A stretch of DNA of 64,000 bases from NCBI RefSeq assembly GCF_963675165.1, contig NC_087391.1, forward strand, positions 2,685,001 to 2,749,000, written 5' to 3'. Position numbers and translations under genes: made by a program. The notes beneath the pieces were generated by a model that worked only from the letters and a program-made list of their open reading frames with translations, was not told where the DNA came from and ran no database searches. Origin of the DNA: Halichondria panicea. Its lineage: Eukaryota > Porifera > Demospongiae > Suberitida > Halichondriidae. How positions within the stretch are numbered: position 1 is the stretch's first letter; each line of letters opens with the position of its first letter. Below, piece by piece: positions 1-16,800 of the stretch.

Positions 1-521
1 ATCGCACAATTTAATAATTCGAGGCCTCTAAATCGCGGTACACCACATGATGCACAGTGCAGTGAGTGCAAGCTTTAAATACTTACGCAAATTGCTGCAA
101 TATAATGTGTATGACAATAATGATAATAATCACTAAAATCACAGAGAAGAGATAAACTTTGGATCTGCCAGTTTAATATGGAGCATGCCTCAAACCAAAC
201 AATCAAGTCGAAGTCACACACACATATAATTTCCCTCACCCCTGTCCGCTGATCACACTGTACTAGACAACTGACGATAGATGTAGTCTAATGTAGCTCT
301 AAAGGCCAACTGTTTATAGGCATCAATATCATGTCAATGCAATATCAATGTCACGATCAAGTTGTGGACCACGGGGACTGTGTGTTTTACCACGTGAGCA
401 CGTCATAGCAAAGGTCGTGGGAAGCAGCAGCCAAGGTCATTCACCTGGGCCGAAGTGTAAAGGGAATCCAAAAGATAGTGCTCGTACCCAGCAACTGAAC
501 ACCAGTCTGCTGTTGTACAAA
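1..521. other. Upstream flank of UGP2, no gene recognised
   Basis: AT-rich sequence with no recognisable exon. From 348 an open frame runs in phase into the UGP2 start at 522, but its translation resembles no UGP2 N-terminus, so I treat it as probable 5' untranslated sequence. The promoter presumably lies here; no TATA box or other element could be assigned with confidence. Confidence 0.4.
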
Positions 522-6048
<5,527 letters not shown>

Positions 6049-6499
6049 ACAAAAAAAAAACATATTTTTTAAGGTTACAGATTTCAGGTTTATATATTAA
6101 TAGTTAATAGTCAGAGTGTAGTATATCGATTTTTAGAGAATGTAACGAACAAATTAATTGTGCATAATGATAATATTATGATTGCATGTGTGGCCATGAA
6201 AACAGATACCTCATTTGAAAGCTTCAATCGCTGTCGAATAAAAGCGACAAAAAGCTAATAATATTCCAAGCTTACCATGGACGTCAACATTAATTATGTT
6301 TGTAAGCTGCCTGATTGTCATGCACTATAATTATATTGTGTGCCGGCATAATATTATTATCCATTTATTCAAAAAAACCTATATATACAATCACAATTGT
6401 ACACTACCTGTAAAAACAAACCACACATTATAAAAAGCAGCTAGCACACACTATGTCCTCATCGAACCAGCCGTTGAGTCTTTAATGTATGATCAGTTA
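6049..6499. other. Convergent 3' intergenic region between UGP2 and lipase A
   Basis: This holds the 3' ends of two convergent genes. AATAAA at about 6238 would serve UGP2 on the plus strand, and TTTATT at about 6364 (AATAAA on the minus strand) would serve the lipase. No other gene or repeat was recognised. Confidence 0.6.
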
Positions 6500-9400
6500 C
6501 TAAACAAGTCGTATTTTTTCATCAGAGTCTGTGGACATGCTGACAGAGTTACGGTGTCTTCGATGGCGAGAGTATGCGAGTGCTGCGACAACACCAATAA
6601 CGATGGCTATGGCAACAGTGAATGTGGTTAATCCACTTCCGAGCAGAATGCCCAGGAAGCTGCCAGTTTGAGAAGGGTTTCGAGTCACATTGGGGTCAGG
6701 GTTTACAGCACCGAAACCGGAGGGGGGTGGTGAATTTTCTCCTGTAAAAAAGTACGGATACTCCTGGAGGAGCAACAAGAGATATTGATACCATAAATAA
6801 TTATCACCAAAACACCAAATTCATACAGAATCAGCAAAGTATGGTTGGATTGGCTGACCTCAGTTGGGCACTTTAATAGTGGATTTTCTTCCCAGTTGAT
6901 AGAGTCCTTCTTTTCCATCTTAAACGACATCTGGACCAACAGTATAACAAGCTATAAAATAGATAGTTTGCACATATTCAAACAAATACCATGTTGTTCC
7001 AGAGTGCTCGAGCTGCTTCACAGTGACCCTTACGATTGAAATGGAAACAGTCAAGTCCGAAGTATGAGTTGGGGTCCTATGTATAACAGCAGCAAATTAA
7101 GACAGCGTTAAAGTTTATGGTTGAACGAGAGCTCACCTTATCTGGGAGTTTCAAGTTCTTCATGAACGGCTGAAGAACAACGGCAAAGTCATCCGTGTTA
7201 TAACTGTTGAAGTCAATGTTTTCCAGCTCATCCTATACATGTGTATACATAACATGCGTAGGTCCCAAAAGGTACTGTCAGGATGTACAAAGATGTGTGC
7301 AAAAACATGGAGTCGTGGAGATCAAGGTACGTAATAATGCTGTTATTGCAAGCTAGTATAGATATCAATTGTATGTACAAACTATACGAGACATACATTA
7401 TAAAACCCTGATGCTTTGGTGGTAGAGGCGTCATTGTTACAGCTACAGGCAAACCTGTCACATAAGGTAAAGCGTAAACACTATATAGCACAACGTTACA
7501 TAACACAGCTTACAATTTTACTGCAGAACAAAGCAGACTTCCTTTCAAACCCTCCAGTTCGGTTACATCAAGGATTTGAACCAGATTAACAAATGTCCTG
7601 GGTAACTGCGTTGTGGAAATGCATGATGAGGCATACAGGCAGTAGAATCGTAATAACGGATCACTCACCTCAGCTTTAAGGATGTCCAAGCCCTCTCTAA
7701 TGTGCTTCACATACTCACTAGGACTATACTTTGTCTGCACAACAAATATTTATTAATTGTATGCTATAAAATGACTAATTACAAGTGCTGAATTCATGCC
7801 GAGTAAAACCGCATTGAATTTCAATGAGCTTTACCTTGTCATTGCAGTAAGCACACAGATCATTTCCTCCAATCCATATCGTTATCATCTTCCAGTCTTC
7901 ATTAAAGCTTTCCATACTCTGTGATTTGAATGAAATTCAAAAGACACATAATAAACGCTTAGAATACCAAGGAAATTTGCCTAATGTACAAACTGATTAT
8001 GAGGTAATAGATACAATAAATGACATCAAAGCTTTACAATATCATTCTTTATCTTGTCCACGAGGGTTCTAACTTGTCCTGGTATATCCCTGTGAAAAAC
8101 AAAGCCATACATTATTATTTTGCCTGATAACTTCAACAAGGTGCAAATTACTCTGCTATTGCCCCAGATACTGCTTGGTTGAAGTGAGCATTAGATGAAG
8201 TTGCCTTTCCCTTTCCAACAGAGAAACCTTTGACATTAGGGTTGAACTCCTTCACAATATCTAACACATTATAATAATTATATTATACATAATTTCAAAA
8301 GTTATAAGCTGTATTCATCACTAACTTGGAATCGTAGTGTAGCCATCATCACCGCCGATACTAAAAATAGAGTAAAAATAAGAACTGTCAACTTAGTACG
8401 GCATGAAAGTAAATATGACTTACCTCCACGAAACACCACGATATTCTGTTAGCGCCTGAAAAATATTGGTTGCCAAGGCACCGAACCCAGCCTGGTAATA
8501 AAATTAGTAATGATTGAGCAAGGGTAACTATATAACATTGCTACTGGTTACGCTACGCAGAGGTGTACGGTTGTAGTTGTGTGTGTGCTGTGTACGTGTT
8601 GCTGTTCCTGCTCAAGAAATTCTCTATCGGCAAAGCTTGCGTGGTTCTCGAGTTATGGCTATAAGAGTTTTACTGACATTGACGGCAGTGAAGTATATAC
8701 TCTCTTCAGACTTGTTGGTAAAAATCTGTTAGCATAAAGGTTGACTTACTAGTTGGCCTTGCATTTGATAGCTACAAGAGTTGCAAGACCTTTTTTGGTG
8801 TAATTATTAGGGATAAACTCATTGATAAGAAATGCACATGCACTCCCTCAAGAAATACTATTTGGAAGTAGCGAGAAAATACCTTTATCAAGGCATTTTC
8901 ACAGCAGGTGCGCGCTCTTCTTAGTAAAACAGTGAGTCTCTATTCACTGAACTGGACTACTGAACTCACCTTTGACATTATTTAGATTATGTACTTAATT
9001 GTCAAGGAGATGGAAGCCAAAGAGTTGTTTTTCTTATAAGATTTAGCGAAGTGATGGTATAACGAGTGCTGCAAGCTGCGCTGTGCTAATGCCTCTCGCC
9101 ATGTTTTGCTTTCGCTTAGAGTGTTATAGAAGAGGTAATTATAGTTTGCTTTGTATCGTTGTATCGTTATATGTTGTATAATTATGCAATTGTTGTGACA
9201 ATGAATGAATTAACGAACAGAAGTCTTATATCTGATGGCTTGATGAACTAGAGACACTGAAGTGCTAACCCTCGGCTGTTGACATGAATAAATTAATAGA
9301 TCTATAATTACCAGCGGAGTAACAACTTACAATTCTACTTTTAATAGAGACTGGTAAAAGATCACTTCAGCTGCAAATATGTAGATATACCTCGAATAAA

Positions 9401-12400
9401 GGTCGCGTCTAGGCAACGTGCCAGTTTAAGCTTCTTAGCTTCTTAGCTTTTGCTCGCTTTTATACGACAACAAAGCTTTAAATTAACATCGAAATCTGCG
9501 ACTTTTAAAACTAATAACTTAACTAGAGCACTAAAGTGCAAACCCTCGGCTGGTGCCATGATTATAAGAGTATAGTGATGTAATGCAGTGCATGTAGAAA
9601 CTCAATAGCCCATAAATTGAAGAGTTAACTCTTCAATCTATGATAAAACTAAACCAGACTGGAGAGGCATGCATGCTGAGAACAGTGGTACATGAGGCAT
9701 GCATTGTGGAAACCTGGCCATGGAGTCTTAGAGAAGTATGACCTGCCAGGCTGCTGCATAGATAAAAGAGCTAGCTACTGGATCGGATCCCAATAACCAG
9801 TCACAATTCTAGCTTTCTACTTTAGTGACCCTATTCCATTGTTCCTGGTACGGGATCACTTCAGCTGCAAATACCTAGTCTGCCACGTGTAGCTACTTAG
9901 CTAGCTAGCTAGCTGCCAACGTGCAACGTGCAAGTTCAAGCCCAAAGAAGTTTTAACATCAAAACCTGCCACTATTTATATTGTTGTGTGAAGGCTGTAA
10001 ATGCAGTGCTGTGGCATCCAGGTGAGTAGAAAAGGCTATCACAAACAAACAAACCAACAGACTACTATACCCGTGTCCGCCCACGCACGCCTCGGGTAAC
10101 AAACCAACGTAGTACTATACCTGTGGCCGCCCATGCACGCCTCGGGTAATAATCTATAGAAGCAACTGCATTCGTCTGGGGGCCAGACCTTTTCTCAGAG
10201 GGGGGAGGGGGAAGACTTAGAGAGAAAGAGGTCTGGAGAGTGGAGACTCTAGTAGCACTTCTGTGTGCTCTTGGAATGTCAATTAGGGAGGAGACTGTGA
10301 TATTGGATGAAGGAGTAGATGTAGCAATGCTCTCATTTCATTGGCTGTATCCAAATTCCATTGGCTGTAAATCCAAATTCCACATAGGCAATACTCGCAT
10401 TTCATTGGGTTAAAAATCAGGATATGCATTTCATTGGCTCTGGCCACATTCCGCTAGAGCACACAGAAATGCTGCAAGAGTTTCCAGACCTAATCCTAGC
10501 TCTCTAGATTTTTCCCCCCGAGCTATTAGGTCTGGCCCCCAGACTAGCAACTGCATGTAGATCTAATTCAGACTATTTTACATTTCCAAAATAAAAAGGG
10601 GAAAGAGTTGTGTATCTACATGGTAGCATAGTGTTTCGTGGCTTAAGGACTTCATGAAAAGAAAAAGAAATTGTATTCTGTCTTACGATATCACACACGT
10701 GAGATTGAATGTGCATGCGCATAAAAAGGGGTGTATCAATAGGTTAAAGTTCGCAACGGCTGCTACAGTACAGCTTCGCAGCTCTTTTCTGACTCTTACA
10801 GCTAACAAAAAAGTAGCGCTTTAGAGCAAGGCTAACATCATAAGTTGAATCAACTTTGTGCGAACATACATTCTGCAGAGACTGCAACAGCCTTCACTGT
10901 AAGTAAAATTTGCCCTAACTGGAGAACAAAGCTTTAGTTTGCAAACCCACGAATCAAACCCAAAAGAATGTAATGTAGCTTGAAGCCTGTTAGTTTTTGT
11001 CGCATTGCAACCGTTGGAGCAGTTACAGCTGGAATACGCACGCACGCACGACACAATCAGCTTTGCTGTATCCCTCGTGTGGCTACGCCTCGAGCCATAA
11101 TTAATCATTTGGACAGTTCAGACTTTTCAGGTGACTACACACACACTTCAAACTGAGTCATGTCGGCAGGTAATGCCTTGTCAGTGATTTGTTCGAGGAC
11201 ATTGATCAAGCAAACTAGATAAACAGTTGTAGTAGACTTTGAGCATCCTATTTAGCATCATCAATCATGGTCGATAATTTCCCACTCATTTAGTTTCCCT
11301 GTGATTACTAGTAATCTTCTAGTAAATGTTAACCGTTACGTTTTTAGGGGTGTGGTAATTGAACAATGACATCTGATTCTAGCTAGTCGTTCGCGTTCAA
11401 CGTTCAGAGCTGCTCACTGCACACCGATAGGAGACGATCTCTTCACAAAAATCATCTAAATAGAGACAATAGCCGAGTTGATCATCTTCACTTGCACTCT
11501 TTACTCACTGTTAACAAATTCTGTGCGTTGCGTAATGTATGCGGAAACGTCATCAATTGCGAGTTGCTCGCGTGCAATTGACAGGATGTCACGTTTAACT
11601 TTTTTGTGTAGAGGTATCGGTAGTTCGACACTCTTCTTCTTATATACTCTTGATAATAAATAATTATGGCAGCCCACTTACAGTGACTGAATCCCCCACA
11701 GCTCCCATCACTCTTATATTGTACGGAGTCAGCTTATGGACTATGTGGAGGGAATAAATGGCAATTAAAGAAACGTTTATCGAGAAAGGTAACCAACTGC
11801 ATGTGAAAATACGCTCACCTGAAGTTGGATTTGTGTTGATATAGTGGTCCGGTAGTTTAGCGCAATTTAATGGAGGAACAATGCACTGCAAAATTTCAGC
11901 TGATCGTATAATTACTATGGCATGCATCTAGATTCAATACCTCATTAGAAGATAAGTCTGAGATGAGTGTCTCATCGTAGGGGATTCCAGTTGAATTCAG
12001 GGCAGCTTCATACTTCTTAAGGAAAATTTCTGCATAATGTGGTGATAGTAAAATTACCTCACCATTCACTGTACAATAATAGATTTAAATTATAGCCTCG
12101 ATCAGCCACAATTAAGGCACATGTAACCCTAATATCGGATAACTCGGCTAAATGAGTGTTACATTTATGGGAGAGAAAAATCAACTTGACATGGTATAGG
12201 TTTAGCCTTGCGATACACACATGCAGCTCTTTCATACATTCTCCAAATACGCAGTTAACATTAAATCCCCAGTCAACAATGAAAACTCATGTGATTTTAA
12301 TCAGGTTGCGGTATCATTGTACATGTATGCACTATTATAATAATTATGCACAATTAAACATTACACACACACGAGTAATAATTTAGCTCAAGGAATCTAC

Positions 12401-13549
12401 TGTTCTATGTGCAATAAAAGTTTTTTCAAGTTTGTGAGTCAGCAATAAATAGCTTACAGACCCTTGCCTCTGATTCAGGAAATTGCTCTACCCAGTAGTA
12501 CTCGACCTCTACACAGAATGATGTGTTCTAATAATTCTATTCTATAATTCTGTATACTTCTGTTCCAGTTATTAATGACTATGCAGCGCAGCGAACTGTA
12601 GCCAGCAGAGTTTATGCAAGGCCAACTAGCTACCCAATTGTCTGACATTCGCACTTGCAATGTTTTGCGGGCATCAAGCATATGCGAGTGTTAATCTCTT
12701 CAAAAACCTATACCAGTGCTTGTATGACATCACAATCCTTGCCAGAATGTAAAATAAAAGTATCTGTTGATTTGGATCGCTTTTCACTCGCAAAATACAG
12801 TAATATATAATAAGTGAGTACGATCATGTTCTACTACTATAGCTATACTGTAGTTGATATAATTACAGGTGCGCCAAAATAAAATAATACACTTTTAGAG
12901 CGGCGCACTTTTGAGAACCCACAAAATTATGAACTAGCTCTTAATATTAGCTTATGGGCTACAGCTAGTGTAGTATCTAGTGCAGTCTCTTAGCACTTAA
13001 TCGGTGGATCTACTGTTTCGTTGTTGGTCTCTGTATGCTACAGCCACATATAGACAACCGTTACACAACACAGCTATATGCATCAAATGCATGATTGCAC
13101 AAAGTTATACTGCTATAGGCCAAAAAGTATAAAGGCGATTTGCCTTTTATAAACACCATAAAAAATTAATTACAGGAACCGTTGGTGCTTAAATTATGGT
13201 GGCGCTGTAATTACATCAACTATGGTACTGTCATGCAACCCGCAGATTTAAGATTCCATGTCTAAATTGCAAGCCAGACGTTTCATCAGGGAGGTACCTA
13301 CTATTTTTGGGTCTGGCTTCTTCCGCGAGACTAACTCCCTGTGGATCTAAACTAAGTTACACAGGTTTCGCACAAGTCACAAGAAGTACTTGACCGTAGG
13401 AGCCTGGTACTATATACATGCATACCATTAAATATAATTATTGGCTCAGTATAGATTTTTATTAATAATTATTATGACTCACCCTCACTAGTCTGTGCAG
13501 AGCAGATTCCCAGCAGCAGACTGATAAAAAATGGAGCAATGATCCTCAT
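6500..13549 (-). CDS. Phospholipase B-like GDSL lipase, copy A
   Basis: A secreted or surface GDSL (SGNH) esterase of the PLB1-like family, predicted to hydrolyse acyl esters of phospholipids. Sixteen exons, 5' to 3': 13483-13549, 11941-12029, 11819-11885, 11682-11740, 8424-8491, 8326-8360, 8152-8260, 8038-8089, 7835-7918, 7669-7734, 7514-7605, 7397-7454, 7137-7232, 6990-7076, 6859-6930, 6500-6763. They join to 454 codons. Residues 1-19 are a signal peptide ([19 protein letters not shown]). Block I is GAVGDSVT with nucleophile Ser about 92, block III is IGGNDLC (Asn about 201), and block V is DCFHF (Asp about 323, His about 326), so the catalytic set is complete. A C-terminal membrane helix (about 403-431) and a short basic tail make it type I. 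The paralogue lies 303 bp upstream. Intron 4 is inflated to about 3.2 kb by repeats. Confidence 0.93.
8530..8990. repeat. Family S repeat in lipase A intron 4
   Basis: It carries the family start GCAGAGGTGTACGGTTGTAG and the later block ATAGCTACAAGAGTTGCAAG, matching the copies in UGP2 intron 5 and CCDC88 intron 15. Non-coding, boundaries approximate. Confidence 0.5.
9240..10150. repeat. Compound of CCGAGGGTT-family fragments in lipase A intron 4
   Basis: Two end copies (about 9248-9282 and 9521-9550) read as the complement of the element in UGP2 intron 8. Two near-identical stretches containing CACGCCTCGGGTAA lie at about 10060-10100 and 10110-10150. It looks like successive insertions or an internally duplicated element. 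Confidence 0.5.
10175..10550. mobile_element. MITE with GTCTGGGGGCCAGACC terminal inverted repeats
   Basis: GTCTGGGGGCCAGACC near 10179 is mirrored by GGTCTGGCCCCCAGAC near 10529-10544, giving an element of about 365 bp. Inside are four copies of a TTCATTGG/TTCCATTGG block spaced irregularly (about 10335-10440). No open frame. Confidence 0.75.
10690..11110. repeat. Family S repeat, inverted copy, lipase A intron 4
   Basis: Blocks such as GCAGCTCTTTTCTGACTC, TTAGAGCAAGGCTAAC and GGCTACGCCTCGAGCC match the complement of the family seen at 2430-2890. Non-coding; boundaries approximate. Confidence 0.5.
11300..11660. mobile_element. Palindromic element, R5 family, copy 1
   Basis: It aligns along its length with the complement of about 56995-57490. 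Shared landmarks are GTTTTTAGGGGTGTGGTAATTG, TAGCTAGTCGTTCGCGTTC, CGAGTTGCTCGCGTGCAATTG and GAGGTATCGGTAGTTCGA, each within the 20-base limit or split here. Relative to copy 2 it lacks about 60 bases in the middle. It sits just upstream (gene sense: downstream) of the GDSV exon of lipase A. Confidence 0.7.
12630..12815. repeat. Fragment related to the GAATGTTTTGC MITE, lipase A intron 1
   Basis: CAATGTTTTGCGGGCATCAA and the following CATATGCGA, CCTTGCCAGAA and GCTTTTCACTCGCAAAA blocks match the element at 34548-34790. The copy is partial and diverged. Confidence 0.5.
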
Positions 13550-13852
13550 CTTACTGAAAACTTGGTACCGTAAGCTGAGTGATTTTACTGCACCAGTATC
13601 TCTAGCTGCTATCTATCTATGCTGCTATGTAATGCTTCAACATAACATCACATGGTGTGCAGCAGCATGTGACCAGCCCTGCCCATCTTTCACCTTCGTG
13701 CAAAATAATAATTATATGTACGCATGCGCCAATTACAACAATTTAAAATCAATATTTCAAATTTACACCTGCATTTCCCCCGGAGTAAAAACACACACAC
13801 ACACACACACACACAAAGTGGAACACAGAGTTAATGTTATTGTTGTTAATCA
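13550..13852. other. Spacer between the two tandem lipase genes
   Basis: These 303 bases separate the stop of lipase B from the start of lipase A on the minus strand, so they hold the 3' end of one and the promoter of the other. A (CA)n run lies at about 13790-13816. A 191-codon plus-strand frame that spans this spacer is antisense to the last exon of lipase B and is not taken as a gene. Confidence 0.7.
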
Positions 13853-16800
13853 TTATTGTTGGAATATGAGCCGGGTTTTCTCAGTATCCATAGAAACGCC
13901 CACACTGACACCGCCAGCTCTAACACCACGGCGACCTCGTCTGTACACCATAGCAACAACAACTACAGCAATCGCTACAACAACTACAACCACTGTTAAT
14001 CCTGTTCCTAGCAACACAGCAAGGAGATTTATGGGTGATGTGTCAGTGTCAGTGTTAGGGTCAGGATTTTCACCATTTGAGGAGACGAAAGACTTGGAGT
14101 TTTTATCAGTGTAGAAATATGGAAAGTCCTGGGGATAGAGGAGGGCATGTAAAATAGTTAAAAGGTTCACACGTTCAAGGACTCACAATGGAGGGACACT
14201 TTAACTTTGTCTCTGTTCCCCAGTCAACTTTGTCATCCTTATTCCCAACTGGTTCCATCTAGTATGTACAACACACACTAATACACTTGAAACAAAACTA
14301 GAGTGTTCTACATTACAAGAGCTATAATTATCAGGTGTATTTCGATGGTATAGGAACTTTTGTGAAAGGACGGTTAGAAAGGATTTCGCGGATTTCATGT
14401 TCATAGAGTATTAGCCTTTCGTGCAAGTGATATTAATGTTCGTGGGTATAAATGCTCGCGGTACATGCCTAATCAGCGAAAAACGCGAAGTTTATAATCT
14501 TGAAACACACCCTCTATACAGCAGTTACATGTATAATGTACGTAGCATACATGTACTAACTAACCATGTTGTTCCAGAGAGCACTGGCTATCTCAGCATG
14601 ACCTTTGACAGTGAAATGAAAGCAGTCCAGTCCAAAGTATGACCGGTCACCATCACCATCAGCCTATGAGAATCGGTGAAAGTCATGTACAAGACTTTGA
14701 ACAATTAAATGTAGGGTACAAATTGGCTATAGTGCCATCAAGGCCTTGAATGTACATGCAGCACAACAAGAAGATGTGTGTGTGTGTGCTGGATAGTAAG
14801 TTCTTACATTTGAGGGGAGACCTGTGTTCTTGAAGAATGGCTGAAGAACCACTGCGAACTGGTCAGAGTCATGATACTCGGGAGTTTTTTCTATCATATC
14901 TTCCAGAAGATCCTGCAAGTAGTTAATAATAATTATAGTAAAATCAGACAGTGAATTCTTACATTGTAGTCCCTGGAAGCTTGAGATGTTTCGCTCCAGT
15001 ACTTGCTGTTGGCAACACAGGGGCACACAGCTCTGGGTTAGGAGATGTGAGGTTGTTAATACCAATGCAACATAGTAAATTCAGAGTCTAAAATGATGAC
15101 CACATCGAACTCTTGTGAAACACTTAAGTGTACAAACTAGAGACAATAATTATGATCACAGTTAATTAGCTCACAAATGGATGAGGTCGCAAAACAATCC
15201 TGTCTTCAGTGCTCCCAGTTTAGTGACATCCAGAATCTCCACAACATTGACATAGGTTCTCGGCAGCTGCACAAAAGATATATAGAAACATCACAAGAGG
15301 CCCGGATGGTGTGGCTTGATCCACATTCAATATTGTATGTACATGTTTGAAAGTGCATACCTCAGCTCGTATTATGTCCAACCCTTCTTTAATCTTCTTC
15401 ACATAGTTTTCTGCACTCTTTTTCACCTGGAAGTTGTACCAGAAGTATAGGTTTGTGTGCCATTCAGTCTTACCTTTTCTTTACAGTAGTTACACAGATC
15501 GTTTCCTCCAATCCACAAAGTGATGAGCTTCCAGTCTTCCTCCACATTGATGCTCTGTGCAATTAAATGGCACATGTATGTTACTCCTGAGTCATCACAG
15601 AGTGGCTATTTCCAGGCAAAACAGAAGCAGTATTTAACCACCACAAATGGCGTGGTGTATATACTGCATGTGTTCCTGCATGTGTTCCTGCATGCAGCTA
15701 AAAGCATACAAATGAATGCCTGGGTTTTCCCAAAATCAGCATCGAAGTTTCTAAATTAAAGCTAATGATCAACTGTACCCAGAATCTGGGGGTAGTAACA
15801 AAAATCCAGTCATTGCAACACCACACAACAAGTTTCGATATAATTATGTAGGAGATGAAAGCACCGCAGGTGCTGATGCCTCGGTGCAGGTGCCAACGCT
15901 ATGCTACTAATAGCTTTTATACACATAATTATGATTTTGCTGCATGCAGGCAGAATCCAGAATCACAGGGAAACTCAAGGAGTGGGTAGGCCTAATGATC
16001 AACCATGATGGTTGATCAATGCCAAATTAAGTTCAAGTCTAAAATCAATGGCTGCATCAGCAGAGCCTTGCAGCTCTCTTCTCACTCTTGTAGCTAGCAA
16101 TAGCTAGCGTTCTAGTGCAGAGCTAACTACTAAGTAGAGTAGCAACACTCGGTGAACAAGTTTGCTACGCACTCTTCTGAAAAGGCTGCAATGGCATTAC
16201 CAGTAAGCAAAACTAGGCATAACTTGAGAACAAAGCATTATATTGCAAATCCACAAATTGAAATCCAAGAGTAAACATGATAAGAAGCCTATAGACTCTT
16301 ACTTGCACTCGATTGATCCTTGAGCATCTGTAGCAGTGTACACAGACAGACAGACAGACAGACACACACTATTACCATATAGCGCATGCGTATCGAGGCA
16401 TAATAATACCGTATAGCGAGCAATTTTTGTGCAAATTCCTTCTAATGGCTGGAGAGTCCCCAGAATAAATGTTCACAGTTGTAATATTTGCGGTTCACTG
16501 CAAAGAAACCACACCCACCAACAAGCTTTGCATAAAAAATACTGATGCGTGGGAGTTTCTCCCGGTTTTAGTCTAAACGTTAACTGTTCTGCCCCCGAAA
16601 AACGTGACAATTTGCACTGTGTGAAAATGTTCCGCTATACGGTACTCTACGTACTGGCATGCGCAATAACAAATATTATATACCTGATCTGCTTTTATCA
16701 TCTTGACAAGCTCCCGCACTTCCCCCGGTATTTGACTGCATAGAATTTAAAATTGATGCCACACCACGTGCATACAGTTTCATATATTTGTGTTTAACGA

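Noticed and set aside
13539-14114. 191-codon plus-strand frame between and across the lipase genes
   Set aside because: It is antisense to lipase B exon 16 and to the signal exon of lipase A; its Thr-rich part mirrors the valine-rich membrane helix.
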